A stretch of DNA of 64,000 nt from Lutjanus erythropterus (lineage: Eukaryota; Chordata; Actinopteri; Lutjaniformes; Lutjanidae): the NCBI GenBank assembly GCA_020091685.1, contig CM034599.1, positions 8,924,789 to 8,988,788 of the forward strand, read 5' to 3'. This document shows positions 24,701-37,102 of this stretch, one piece after another (the stretch's first letter is position 1; every line of letters begins with the position of its first letter). The translations under genes and the position numbers were made by a program. The notes beneath the pieces were generated by a model. That model did not search any database, was not told where the DNA came from, and worked only from the letters and a program-made list of their open reading frames with translations.

Positions 24701-27185
24701 ACTCCTCAAACATCTAAACATCTACCTATTCTTTTGCTTATACATATATATACATTTTCTTATTCTTGCCCCCACGTTTCTTTTCATGGCCTTTCTTCCA
24801 TCTCTCTTTTTCTTGATCCAAGCTTTGCTCCCCCCTCTTCCCACCACCTTTCCTGTCCTTCCTGCTCTCTTTAGGTCTCTGCTTTCCATATCTAAAGACG
24901 TGGCCTATCCAGTGATCAGGGAACACTTATATAACAGGCCTATGGCAGTAAAGCCTGTTCCTCAGGCTGCACCGCCTGCTAATGATCAGTGCTAATCACC
25001 CACGCTGTGGTGGACGGCAACGCGCACGCCCATATGTGAATACGCACACCTGGCTGCTTTTGTTCACTGTTTTATGTTATCACATGAGAAAGGTTCATTT
25101 CCTTCTTAATGCTCAGGCGCAGAAAGTGCAAACAAAAAGTCATTACGGTACAATCCCTCTACACAACACTCAACGTAGCTCCTATTTTCTTATTTCAGGA
25201 TAAACAGCACTCAGAGATGGTTTATGTAACTCTTTAAGAAAAAACAGCCTGTAAAGCACATTCATGGACCTGTTATGTGTTCCATGTGTTTTATTTGCAT
25301 CCCTTTTTTCTTCCTACAAGCTACATGTTCCTGTTTTACAGTGCGCTCATAAACACACAGTTTCCAGTTACCGTTCCTGTTGTCTTCCTCGTAATGGTGA
25401 TTGCAACCATCAGTGCTGTTTATACGCCCTTTTCTATGTCAATATCCCTCAGTTATATGAGTAACGATGATCCCTTTACTACATATAGAGGCGTGCTGGG
25501 CAGGTTTACTGCTCTTTGTTACTCGGCTGTGTGATCTGCTGTTTCTTGTGCTGTGTTATAGGACATAAAACAGAAGCATGAGGATTGACAGTATGTAACT
25601 TTATAGTTTGATTATGTAACAGTATTGCTTGTCATGAAGGAAAAAAGGTGAGAAGATTCAGTTTGGAACAGTTTTTACCAAATGACACAAATGACATATC
25701 CAGTTACTGCTTACGACTGATTAATCTTACTAATGAGTTATGAATGTTTATAACTGGCAAAAGGAGCTGTAAAGTCTAAAATGGTGCATGCTGAAAATGA
25801 CAAGGTAAACAATGACCCTTTTACAGCCGACGACATGAAAAGCTGCACACACATTTTGCCAATGGAAGTAGCAGTCTCACCAAGTCATCCAGAGGAGGAA
25901 ATGATCAAAACTGCTCATATTCACAGCAGATATCGAGATACTAGAATCTGGTAATTTGATGTGTTAACATTATGCCAAATGAAATTTTTTGACTATTAAG
26001 ATGAACTGATGGTGGTTAAATGCCAATAACTTATTAACAAATATGTGGTGAAGCTGACAGGTATAAGTTCAGTAAGTAATGAGAGGCTTAACAGTACAGA
26101 TAAATATGGGCTCACTATTTGGCAAGCAACAGGTCATTGTTTTATCCAATGTGTTGTGTTTACAGCCTAATTATAAACCATTTATTCATTTATGTAATTA
26201 AGGTTGCTTTATTTTAATTTCATGTTGCAGAGAAGTACAAAAACAGCAGGAAAAGGTGTGAATAAGATTGTATAAGCTGCTGGAAAATAAATAAAAGCTA
26301 CAAAAAAAAACATCATGATGACAGTAATGATATTGAAACATCTGTGGGTGAAAGTAATGGACAGTGTGTGCGAGTTCTGTCTTCTCTTGCCCATGGTTTA
26401 GATACCTTAAAAAGGGCTCAAAATGTGCTTCAATTTTACTCTTAAAAAACATGTGTAAAGACCATGCATGTCACTTGCTCTCCAAATCTTGATTAAAAAT
26501 CTATGTTTTACTGCCCATCATGCTGTCCAGGAACCACAGTGTGGCTGTCTGTGTCTGTGTGTGAGGATGGATTGTGTGTTTGCTTGCACCCGTATGCACA
26601 CACATTCACACATTCGTGCCCTGCTCTCTTGTGCATTCCATCTCTGTCTGCCGTCATCGCCCGGTGATGGCTGTTGTGAAATACAGGACGGCTCTGTGGT
26701 ATTTGACACTCCGGTGTTTTGGGGTAATTCTCAGCCCGGTGCTGTTGACCAAGAGGATTTGGTAATGACAGGGAAGTGGAGGAAGCAGAAATACCAGGGT
26801 GCCAATGATGTCATGGCACAGTGATGAAGTAATTGTCCATTAATCATGCAAGGAGCGATGCTGCTGCTGGTAATGATGTGGAAGAACTTTAATTTTTAGT
26901 GCAATACCAATGGGTTCTTTAATAATACTGTATCATGACTACAGTTTGACTTGATATAACAAATTTTATGCTCATGTTTTACAATCTGAAAATATGTATT
27001 TTTATATCCCTAGCATTAAAGAAATCATACCAGAATCAGAGAAGTTATAGATCCCATGGCTGAAACCAACTCTAGATTAATCATAAATGATGCTGAGAAA
27101 CTCTGCAAAAGATAAAGGAACACAGACAAGGAGAACATAGAACTTATTTCTTATGCAAGGCTGGTTTCTCCTTATTTCTCTGCAG

Positions 27186-27371
27186 GGCCTGTACGTGTTT
27201 GCAGTTTACTTCATCATGCACAACCAGCTGTGCTGGCCGACTAAAGCTAGTTACACAGTGGAGATGAGCGGCCATGATGGTCCTGACTCGACCTACCAGG
27301 GAGGGGGACCCACCACCGTAGGAGGCGACATCAGCAAATCAACTCAGAATCTCATCAGCGCCATGGAGGAG
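27186..27371 (+). CDS. adgrv1: adgrv1 exon: end of TM7 and start of cytoplasmic tail
   Basis: Acceptor ttctctgcag|ggc and donor gaggag|gtaaac; exactly 62 codons, phase 0 at both ends. It opens [17 protein letters not shown], completing TM7. The tail then reads [16 protein letters not shown], a Gly/Pro/Thr-rich linker, and [17 protein letters not shown], all recognisable from the ADGRV1 intracellular domain. Because both junctions are phase 0, its removal would keep the frame but delete half of TM7. Confidence 0.95.
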
Positions 27372-29029
27372 GTAAACACACAGACACACTCACAAGCACA
27401 TACGCACACAGCTTCATGGGCCATCAGAGACAAATAGATTTAAAGTATTTAGCAACGTTTATGCTCCTTATTCCACAGCTGTTTTTCATAGGGCTGTACA
27501 AATAGGTCAAAGCTTCCACGCTTCTTTCACAACATTGACATTATTTATGCACAGTCGCACATAAAAAACTAGGCCACACTAATATTAAACTATTTGTAGA
27601 ATTAAATTCCAGTGGTCACACTAATGTCAGCACCTGGAGTTTTCTTTTCAATGAGGGATTATAACTTATTATAACATTTTGGGTGCACTCACTTTAGGTT
27701 TCACCTCCACATCATTTAGATTCATTCCCAGTCATTTAGGGAAACCATCTGAGCACTTGATGTTCTTTGCCCCACTGGAAAGGTGGTGCAGATAATCTCA
27801 GAAATTGAGTAAAATATTATCACAGCTTAGGAATGATAGCTAAAATCATAGAAACCATAAAAACTTAATATAATCAGAACTTTAAAACATTTTCAATAAA
27901 ACATTTCAGTCTTTACCTTTCCCATCTGTGTTCCAACTTCTGTCTTCCTCCCTCCCTTCTTTTTCCCATGCCCTCATTCCCATGGCTGTATTTGCCTATT
28001 CCCTGGTCCTCTTTCACACATTTCTCACATCAGCTGAGCGTGACTCCACATTCACAGTCGCTCACTCAGACACACACACTTTGCTCTGTCCTGTCTGCTG
28101 CTGATTCTCATTATGTAACATCTGTGTAAAATTGTGCGCGTGTAAACGGTCAGTCCTCATAACTCCCACACCAGCCCCTCTTGTGACCCTTCTGACATGA
28201 AAGCACACACTGAAAACACACAGTACTGTACAGACTCAGACATGTGGTACTTCTGTAGTAACTCTCCTCAGCAGCAGTCGTGTCCCTGGAGAATACCCTA
28301 TAAGGACTGAGCCGATGAGAGGGAGAAGAAAGGGGGGCAGTTTTAACTTCATTACTCCTGGGAACTCCCCCCTTCCCTCTTTCTTTCTCGATCTCTCTCC
28401 ACATGTAGGAATCCAGTAATCTTGTTTTATTCATGAGCGCACAGTCCTGCCTCTCTCTGAGATTTAGCTACAGCCTGGTAAGAAAAATAAGGGTGCAGAT
28501 AGAGATCATTAAGAGTGTCAATGTGAGTGTTAGATTAATGTAAATTTGTGGAGTGAATTGGTTAAAAGAAAAGTGAGACTAGAACAGGGGTCTCATTGTC
28601 AACATTGTGAACAGACTTAACAAAAAGCAGTTTCTATAAATTTTTCAGCCGTGCATTGGACACAAACTCAGAAACTCTTCTGTCACTTCCTCTGATGAAA
28701 ATGGCTCATTGTCTGTGCTTTTGTCAAGCACAGTTTTCATTTCAACTGTGTATGAAGGGGCAGTTTCAGTTGTTATGAAAGAACTAGAAAACATAATGAA
28801 ATAAACAATACAATTTTATATGATTGTATTTTATTTTTGACATCATGTCACCAGCCGGATGGAGAGAGATTAGGACCGGCGTTTGAGACACCTGGATTAG
28901 AACAATGATCAATAATCTTTCAGAAGGAGCAGATGTTTTTAACGGTTAAATTAAGCAATATGTTAATGTAGTTTGGCAGGCAGTGAGACAGGCAGTGTCT
29001 GCACACTAGCTCCATGGTGCGTATTTTCG

Positions 29030-29260
29030 CAGCAGTGGGCTTTTGTTTTCAGGATAACAGGCTTAATTTCTTGTCTTCATGTCTTGCCCTCCTGCAGTGT
29101 TCCTGCAGCCTGCCTGACCTTCCTTGAGTCTGGGGAGGAGGGGGCAGTGGGAAACAACTCACTTCAACCATTGACTGTATATTGAATATGATTTCAAGCT
29201 ATTCAGTACACTGTCCAAGTTGCTGTTTGGACTGCAATACTCATTTTTGCATGTGCAATT
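29030..29260 (+). repeat. dispersed repeat B (copy 1)
   Basis: The phrase gcagtgggcttttgttttca followed by ggataacaggctt recurs at 47451-47483. Downstream, ggggaggagggggc...gaaacaact and tttggactgc(a/t)...ctcgttttt/catttttgcatg also recur in the same order. This shows a shared interspersed element with internal differences. Confidence 0.75.
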
Positions 29261-29991
29261 GTTCCATATCGCTCCTTCAAGCAACTTGAATAAATAAAAC
29301 TTTAAACATTAATTTAATGAGAAAAGATTAGTTGATTCAGTTAAATTGTTTTTTACGGTGTTACTGAAATGTCTTAGTTGTCCCCTCAAACTTGATTCAA
29401 CAGATCTGAGGTGCCTGGCGGCACTTAATTCACCTCACTGAGACGCTCTGTACTGATTACAGCCCAGGAGGCCACAGGAGCATCTACAACACACACACAC
29501 GTTTATGCATATACATGGACACATGAGGCACTCATAATAAATTAACACAGTGGAAAACAAGAGGAGATAATGGATTCATCTAGCTGTTGCATAAACACTA
29601 ACAGATAAACACAAACAGTGACATGCTTTTGTTGTATGAAAAATCCCTGTAGTCACTTCTCTGCCATCTCATCTGTTTTTCCTCTCCCATCACTCCTGTC
29701 TTAACGCATCAATAAACCTTTTTTTCCCCAAAAATTGTTCATTATAGAGATAAAATGCTGTCATCTGTCCCAACTGTGCTGGGAGCATGATTTCCATTTG
29801 TTAGACTGACTCCATATGAAACCTTAAACCCACTGACCTTGCTTTAACCCCATGAACCTGCTGTGACCCTGTGGGTTGGCCTTAAACCTTTCTGGGGTGC
29901 TTGGACAACATGCACTCTGCCTGACCCTAACTCTTCACAGGCGTGATTATACAGCTGATGGATGCAGCCATTCTCTGAATTAATCGTGCAC

Positions 29992-30019
29992 GTGTGTGTG
30001 TGTGTGTGTGTGTGCGTGT
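29992..30019. repeat. (GT)n microsatellite
   Basis: A GT run with one cgt interruption near its end. Confidence 0.93.
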
Positions 30020-30361
30020 ATTGATGATGAGGATGGTCGACCTGATTTTGCCCTGCGTTCATGTTAAGTTGAAGATGCTTTTTTGGGCGTTGAACTAATC
30101 TTTATCAACAACACATGACGACAGTCTTGCATGTACCGTGGTATGTAGCAACTACAAGTACAACATTCACTCTTCAAATAAAATAATTCACATGACAATC
30201 ATCAATCTGTGGGGGTTAATCACATCAACTGCATCAATCAATGAGGGGAAACGAGGTGGGTACCATTCCCAGACCTCTGCATTCACCATTACTCCCCTGA
30301 TGACAAAGAATATTAAATTCTGTGCCCTTTACAAATTTTCTACTTGTATTACTTTGCTACA

Positions 30362-30784
30362 ACAGCATATTAGGGCCATTGTAGATAAAAGCAAATAAAA
30401 AAAAAATACGGGAAGAGGAAGGGGGTAATATTCAGAGGAAAACAACATTTACCACTTTAATCTCAGAAAAAAATGAAAGAAATTAACTAGAGTGAAACTT
30501 GGATATTCTCTGAGATTAAAGTGGTAAATTTACAGGAAAAAAATCACAAATTTATGAGAAATAAAACATGAATATTATCTGAGATTATAAAGTCATAAAC
30601 TTGTGAGAAAAAACTAAAGTTCTCATAGATTAAAGTCATACATTTACCATTCCAATGTCAGTGAGTGTCCAAGTGTTTTTTATTTACAAATATGAGGTTT
30701 TAATCTAGGATTTTTTTCCCTCTCAATACTACTGCCTCCCTGAGCTCCTTATTTTTTTAACCCACAATGGCCCTAATACGCTGT
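30362..30784. mobile_element. TIR element containing a degenerate 'agattaaagt' repeat core
   Basis: The left end acagcatattagggccattg is mirrored at the right end by caatggccctaatacgctgt (one mismatch). Inside, tttaccactttaatctcag (30448-30466) is exactly reverse-complemented at 30510-30528. A degenerate unit of the form gattaaagtcataaatttgtgagaaa then repeats to about 30650. No reading frame. Superfamily not assigned. Confidence 0.82.
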
Positions 30785-31074
30785 CATACTTAGCTGCTAT
30801 CAAGTTCACATCACACAGATTCCGTAAATCAAATATCAGCTATAAACGCTCTGGGATTTTTTTTACCATCATGGATTTTCAAGTTATTCAGTGGACTTTA
30901 AAAGGAATATAGGAATTTATTATCCCAAATGTTGCACATGTAATTCTCTGTAGAGATTAAAACACAAAAATCATAGGTCAATCAAACTTCTCAGCCAGTA
31001 ACAACTATAGTACATGCATATAGCGTGTTGTGCATGTGTTACTATGGCTGTATGATTGTATGCGCGTGTTTCAG

Positions 31075-31252
31075 GTGTCAGCAGACTGGGAGCGAGCGTC
31101 GCTGCGGCCCAGCAGTCAGCCCAGCAGTGTGTTTAAACCCAGTCCTGTGATGGGGACGTACACCACAGAGGGAGGCTTCATCAACACCAACCTGGTGACC
31201 GCAGACGAGGAGTCGCAGGAGTTCGACGACCTCATATTTGCCTTAAAAACTG
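31075..31252 (+). CDS. adgrv1: adgrv1 exon: cytoplasmic tail
   Basis: Acceptor cgtgtttcag|gtg and donor actg|gtaagg (phase 1). It reads VSADWERASLRPSSQPSSVF, then a Ser/Pro/Gly/Thr-rich stretch and ADEESQEFDDLIFALKT. The DWERAS and acidic EESQEFDDLIFALKT segments are hallmarks of the ADGRV1 tail, as I remember the vertebrate proteins. No membrane segment. A CA run follows 15 nt after the donor. Confidence 0.95.
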
Positions 31253-31267
31253 GTAAGGATCCCACCA

Positions 31268-31286
31268 ACACACACACACACACACA
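31268..31286. repeat. adgrv1: (CA)n microsatellite next to a splice donor
   Basis: A pure CA run of about 9 units beginning 15 nt downstream of the donor of the preceding exon. Intronic CA repeats close to a donor can bind hnRNP L; any effect here is inference. Confidence 0.9.
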
Positions 31287-32418
31287 ATCATACTGTTTAT
31301 ATGGTGTAGCACCAAAACTTTATCTTATCTGTATATCATTATCTTTTTGACAAATGAGTTTAAGATAAGTACATCACAGAGGGTAAAACTTTCTTGTTTC
31401 CCTTCTGTATCAGCATCTTCATAATAACACTGGAATTGAAATCCAGCTATTGTTTTCACTAAAAAATGCTGAGATTCATACAAACATAATGCATCTCATT
31501 CACATTGCACATTGGTTTTACGTTAGCAATCTGTTTTACCTGCTTTTAAGAAGAAACGTCCCGTCAGTGCCCAAAATTAATGACATCCACACTTACACCC
31601 TGTCATGGTGATTAAAATAAAATTGTACAGGATAAACTAGGACTATTACTGAGATATTTTTAAAGTGTGTATATATACATTACTATCGCCTTATACCAAT
31701 CAGAAACAGATTTGTATTTGCACTGCAGTTTACAGAGATGCATTTATTGATCAAACTGTCAGAACTATACAAGAAGCAGCTCAGCCAGTGACTGATTGTG
31801 GTCAAAACACAGAGATGTAGGGTGATTTATTTTTTTTATTCAGATATAAGTGCAGGAAACAACTAACAAAACTCCCACGTCAAGGTTTGATAGAGACCTG
31901 GTCAAACACAATCAAAGAAGTTACTGGCAGATTACTCAGCAGTAAACACATGGCAGGAACACATAATATTGAATTTCCTCTTCGGTACTAGGAATGCCAT
32001 CACAAGTTGTGAAAGAGTTGCCACATTTCTAGTTCACTTGTGTTCACTTTCAAACAAATTCACCTCCAGTGTTTTCATATTTAGCAAGATTAAATGTTAC
32101 ATCAACTAGAAATGTGTATTTTAGTCAAACTCTTACTGAAAGCATAAAAACGTCATATGAACCCTTCTGTCCAGTACTTTTCCATGAAAATAAAGGCACA
32201 GTGTAGTGTGCAAAGGTCAAAAGGAAAAACACAACATGCTTCCAAAAAAAGAAAAAAAAGTATTTGTAACCAGAGGTGGCACACGTGGCTTAAAGTAAAG
32301 CAATAGTGATGTTATTAGTTTATAAAAAAAAAAGTTTATAAAACTTATGTAGTTAAAAGTTTATACAGTTTATTAAAGTTACAGAGATGATAAAACTCTT
32401 GCTCTTGATTGAATGCCA

Positions 32419-32438
32419 TGTGTGTGTGTGTGTGTGTT
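32419..32438. repeat. (TG)n microsatellite
   Basis: About 9 TG units in the last intron. Confidence 0.9.
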
Positions 32439-32624
32439 TGATTATTTCATAGTATAGATCCATACAGTATCTATACCATCTATTGTATTAGCATCAGTCC
32501 TGCTTAGTCATTCCTCTGCTTGCTTTAAATCTTTCTGCTGCTATGGCAACCATTCTTCGTCTGTTGCCATCAATGTTTCATGAGCTTAGGGCCCCAAACT
32601 ACTCACTGATATATCAGCAACACA

Positions 32625-32625
<1 letters not shown>

Positions 32626-32678
<53 letters not shown>
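32626..32678. repeat. long (CA)n microsatellite
   Basis: A pure CA run of about 25 units preceded by an imperfect caca-gaca segment. It generates a spurious poly-His/Thr frame on the + strand. Confidence 0.97.
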
Positions 32679-32681
<3 letters not shown>

Positions 32682-33439
32682 GGGCCGCTCCTCACTCTTT
32701 CAAATCACTGAGTAATTGCTCCACAGTGTCTGAATGTGATTCGGGCCCAGCTGGACGACGGCCAACAGGAGCTTCAGTGCGCCGGGACACTATTCTGCCA
32801 TTAATGTGAGACATTACCAGAATGTGAAGCTCTCCACTAGAGTAATTTTCACACACTTGAAAAATAACCCGTCTGATGAAGCGAAGGTCTTATGCTGCAG
32901 ACAGAGCTGGAGGTCTCACCTAAATGGTTGATATGAGTAAGCTGTGACCTTAAGACGAGTACAAGAAATAACTTGTAATACTGACTAAAATCTAATTTGA
33001 GAATCTGCTGTAGCCTCAGATTCAGAGCTTGCAGCTTATTTATTCAGCTGTTCGGGACTGTCCCTTCACCATCCCTGCAGTGTACCTTATTTGCCAGCAA
33101 ATTAAGTTAATATTATTCCTTCAACAGGTATAAAATGTCATTGTTCTGACATTTGAGAATGATGAGCAAGTAATGAGCTTCTGTGATGCTGGTGAAGGTG
33201 TAATCTGCTGGCAGGGAATCAGCAATGATCAGTTTTAGTGTCATGTTGCAGAAATGAGATAAGGTAAATCATTTGAGGGATGCATCAGTACCATTGTATT
33301 GTGTGGAATAATCTGCAAGCATTGTGTTTTCTGTGGGGTTTAGATGAAAATCGACATGTTTGTTCTTGCTGTAGCCTCAGCTCTGGAAAAGAATCAGTCT
33401 GTGATAGTCTAGCAGCAAGAAGTTCAGCTCAGTGTCTGT

Positions 33440-34130
33440 CTTGCACCCTTTGATTTTGCAGAGTTCTCACCGATGTCTAAAAGCCAGTGCAGGATTTACT
33501 CTTGCCTGGTGGCCTCTTGCTCGGTCGCTCTCCAGGTTTTCTATTCTTAGCTTCACTCATCAGCGTCTTCTCCTGTCTCTTTACTTCTGCCTCAATGTCT
33601 GTAGAGACGGCTAAGCCCAGTTGTGTTGGCTGCTCGCCAGGCTCTGGTTCTGGCATGACACCGGCACAACTCTCTGCCAGCATTCACCCCGCCTTGTCAC
33701 TAAAATCCCCTCTTTCTGGCAGTCCAAAGCTCCTGTTCTAGCGATGTGAACACCAACACTCAGTGCTCTGAGCACCGAGCCCAGTCGGTACAGCTAACTG
33801 AGCTAATGGTAATGGAGAACTAGCTAACAGCAGCTACATTTAGCAGCCAGAGGACAACACCAGGAAACATTTTCTCCATAAAATATACTGTGGGCAAAAG
33901 CCTGCCATTTTCCACCTGTTTCAGGTGTTGTCTGTTTTCAAAGTCCCCGTTACTACATGGAACAAAAACAACTTCCAAGCTAGCAACCTGCACGCCGCAA
34001 ATGTCCGAGTTAGCATCTGGTCATTAACAGTACAAATAGTAGTCCTTACATTTCTTCTCCAGGGACTCAGCCATTTTAATCACCCCCTCACATGTAAATG
34101 TTCCACCAAAACAAGTGTCTCCATGATGAA
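33440..34130 (-). repeat. probable dispersed repeat with a decaying open frame on the - strand
   Basis: The minus strand over 33477-33683 encodes a Lys/Arg/Glu-rich peptide containing EVKRQEKTLMSEAKNRK. I associate this phrase with repeat-derived hypothetical proteins scattered through fish genomes. The flanking DNA has tagc-rich phrases (gctaactgagctaatgg, actagctaacagcagctac) also typical of such repeats. It has no splice context that would make it an exon. The assignment is tentative. Confidence 0.4.
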
Positions 34131-35520
34131 ATAGACATAAAAAACAGGCCAGAGTGTTTTGTCCCTTATAGGTCTAGCTATACAAGACTACATAGTATGA
34201 AACTAGGTGTATTGGAGCCTCTAATGGGGATGACAGAGGCACCATTCAAGTCAAAATAATTATCTGGTTTTACCAAACAGCATCGAATACAAGGCAAGAC
34301 AATTAAGACATAGCAGCAGCAAACATCATGACTTGTAAAAGACATTGATGCATTTTTTTTTAAACAGAGAGAGGTTGAATTTATAATGGAAAGTGTTGTC
34401 CGTCTGGTGCACATTACTGGATTTGATTGTTGCTCTTTGGTTATTTATTGCTTTACAGATCAGTGTCAGTCCCTATTACTCCCCCACCAACAGTTAAGTG
34501 CTCCTGCTGATGGACAGCTAACCATTTAAAACAGTCATTCAACTCAGCTTTAAGTATATCCCAGTCAGCTTTAGCCCCACATCATGGAAAAAGCAATAGT
34601 CTGCTCCTGCATATGGTGGTCATTCTGGGAGAGATAAGAGATATGAAGACAGACAGACAGAGCAACCTGATAAGACCCTGAAGTCTGAAGAGACTGAGTC
34701 AGGTCAGGTCAGGTTGATTTTGTTAGTTAATCTCTTGGGATTATGGAGAAGAGAAATAACTCGAAGGAAAATAAATTAATCATTAACAATTACTGAGCAA
34801 TGCCAGGCTTTTTAGTCCATTAAGCTTCAATCCTGAGATTTGATTTCACTTGAAATCTTGATCAAACTTTCTTTTGTTGGAGTCTCAGAGAGTCTGTTCA
34901 GGTCTCTCAGTACAGTGCAGGCCTACATGCAGAAGCACATGAGACCTGCTAGCATGCATCCCAAAAAAACAAAACTTGTAACCATGGAGACAGCCAATTT
35001 AAAGTCCTCCAGAGCAGGTGTGAGTTCGAGGGACTTACGGGTGTTAATGAATGTGGATTAGGCTGAGAGGATAGTGTTACACTAAGTAAAAAACTTGGAC
35101 AGAGATAACCTCTTATCCTCTTATTGATTGTGCGGTGACAGCGTGAATCAGACCCAGACATGTCTGTTTGTCCGTGTTTGTGTGTCCCTCCCTGTCTCAA
35201 GTAAACAAGTAGACAGTTGCAGCCTGCTCTTCTCCTGACCTCTCCCTGCTGTCCTGAGCTGAGCTGGTGTGGCGTTCAACCTTAAATAGCCTTGAGGCTG
35301 CAACAGCGAACACACTGGGGAATTTATTGGTCCCGTCGTCTGCAGAATCAGCAGTATGATTCATATTATTCAGCGTGGCAAAGAGGCAGGTTTGCAAGAC
35401 TTAATTAAGTCAAATCAGTTGGCTCCTCGTAGGTCTCTGGAAAGGCCTCAAGAAAATATAACTGTCAAGTAGACACTTGATCTTTTCTGTCTGAAAATAA
35501 TAATAATAATAAGTATAGTC

Positions 35521-36441
35521 GTTACACTTTATTGGACAGTACACTTATAAGATGTAATAAGTCATCAAATTAGATGAAAACTAAACAATTATATGTTTTA
35601 ACATAAGACAGTAACTGACATTAAACAGAATTAGACCCTTATAAGCCTTTATAAGAGGATAATTAGGGACACATTACAACAGAACTGCAAACTAAAGTGT
35701 ATTAAATCACATTATCTGCCTATACACGCTTACAAATAAAGGTACCAAACAGGTTCTACCCAGAACCATTTGCCTCTGAAGTATCCTTTTTTGAAGACGG
35801 GGTTTGTCAAGGGTTTTTTGTAAGACCAAGGGTTCCATTAAGAACTGTTTTCATCCAAAGAACCCTTTTTAGAAGGGCTCTTCACGTATTGTTGAAATTC
35901 TTGAAGAGCTTTTTCATCAATGTTTCGTCAAGGGTTTTTGCTACCATAATAGAAAAAGGTTCTCGGTAGAACCCTGTCAGTGTATTCTCGATAAAACCCT
36001 CGAAGTATGGAAAGGTTCTTGGAAGAATCCCCTGAGTGGGTTCTCGATAAAACCCTTGAAGTATAAAAACGTTCTCAATAGAACCCACTGGGTGGATTCT
36101 TGTTGGCACCTTTAGATGGTTCTGGATAGAACCTCCAGAAAGGGCTCTTGGTGAAACCATTACACCATAGAAGGGTTCTCTGTAGTACCTCTTGTAAGAG
36201 TTGGAAGCTTTCACAGATGGCGCATAACTCTTTACGTTGGATTGTAGGTAGAACTCTCCGAAAGGGTTCCAAGTGCTACGTTTATAAAAGGTTCTGTTGT
36301 AACGTGTGGCAAATTACTCTCCAACAAAATCTAATAAAGTTCTAAGACTGTCTAAAGAAGAACACATTTCTATTTTTTGTCTACTTTAATACAAAGTACA
36401 TCTCGTTATGTCTTATTAGTGTATTGTAAAATAAAGTGAAA
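35521..36441. mobile_element. TIR element split by an inserted second element
   Basis: The outer left arm is gttacactttattggacagt followed by acacttataagatgtaataag (35521-35561). The outer right arm (36403-36441), read in reverse complement, is gtttcactttattttacaat followed by acactaataagacataac. These are matching terminal inverted repeats. Between them, from about 35728, begins a different element rich in gaaccct/aagggttc phrases (see its own entry). The outer element's own sequence resumes before 36403. Confidence 0.75.
35728..36310. mobile_element. inserted 'GGTTCT/AGAACC' element (copy 1)
   Basis: Begins cttacaaataaaggtaccaa. It is composed of many short ggttct/agaacc units in both orientations (aaggttctcggtagaaccct, agggttctctgtagtacctc and others). 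The same architecture and a matching first 15 bases appear at 49009-49572. Its right end is not clear; about 36310 is an estimate. The minus-strand frame with repeated 'REPF' phrases is a product of the internal repeats. Confidence 0.72.
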
Positions 36442-37102
36442 CTGATCTTCTGATAAACTTGACTTATGATCCTTAAAATTTAATTGCTGAACCAGTCATG
36501 AGGACGTTTTTCCATTCCACACTTTCACCTTGCGACCTCTGACCTTCTCTTTGTTCATACGAGTCGCAGTGAACTCGTAACCTGGTTTAATCTCAACCAG
36601 TCAGTCAGCAGTAAAGATAATTCGCTAATCAGAATTACATAAAGAGGTACCGCCTGACGGGGGTCAGTAAGCAGCAGCATAATGAAGGTCTTCACACTTC
36701 ATTTGGTAGTGAACTATTAACACAGAAGCGCACACGTAGTTTCAGCACACGTTACTCTATGTAGTACGACTGAGCTGATCATTAACATGCTGATTTACTT
36801 GCTAAATGGCAGGTTTTTCTCATGACTCAGCGTCAGAAGGAGCCTTGACATACCTGACTGCATGAAGCATCACAGACACTCCTCTGGTTATGTAATAGGA
36901 GTCATACCTCATCTTATTCTGCAGGTTTAATGTATAATGCAAAGGATTCAACCAAGGACAACTTTCTAACTTGTTTATAAAATACAACATCTCAATATGA
37001 CTAGAACATTTAAGTCCTTCTATTATTGTTCCCACTATTTACACAGTCAACAACCTTTATCAAGACAGAGACAGCTAGGCCTATTTAGTGTCTGACATTA
37101 AA

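Larger units (their letters stand above)
16913..27185 (+). other. adgrv1: adgrv1 intron (10.3 kb) with foldback and TIR elements
   Basis: Runs from gtgagc to ttatttctctgcag. It contains a 1.1-kb foldback element (17075-18185), a TG run (18481-18500) and a pyrimidine-rich tract (18657-18790). It also has a 0.33-kb TIR element (18977-19310) and one copy of a dispersed repeat shared with the 58.9-kb region (21590-21745). The remainder, including 22.1-27.1 kb, shows only short chance frames. No extra exon was recognised. Confidence 0.8.
27372..31074 (+). other. adgrv1: adgrv1 intron (3.7 kb)
   Basis: Runs from gtaaac to gtgtttcag. It contains one copy of a dispersed repeat shared with 47.4 kb (29030-29260), a TG run (29992-30019) and a TIR element (30362-30784). 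No additional exon was recognised. Confidence 0.8.

Noticed and set aside
33477-33683. Lys/Arg-rich minus-strand frame as a possible gene
   Set aside because: No splice context and no known domain; the phrase looks like one found in repeat-derived fish predictions.
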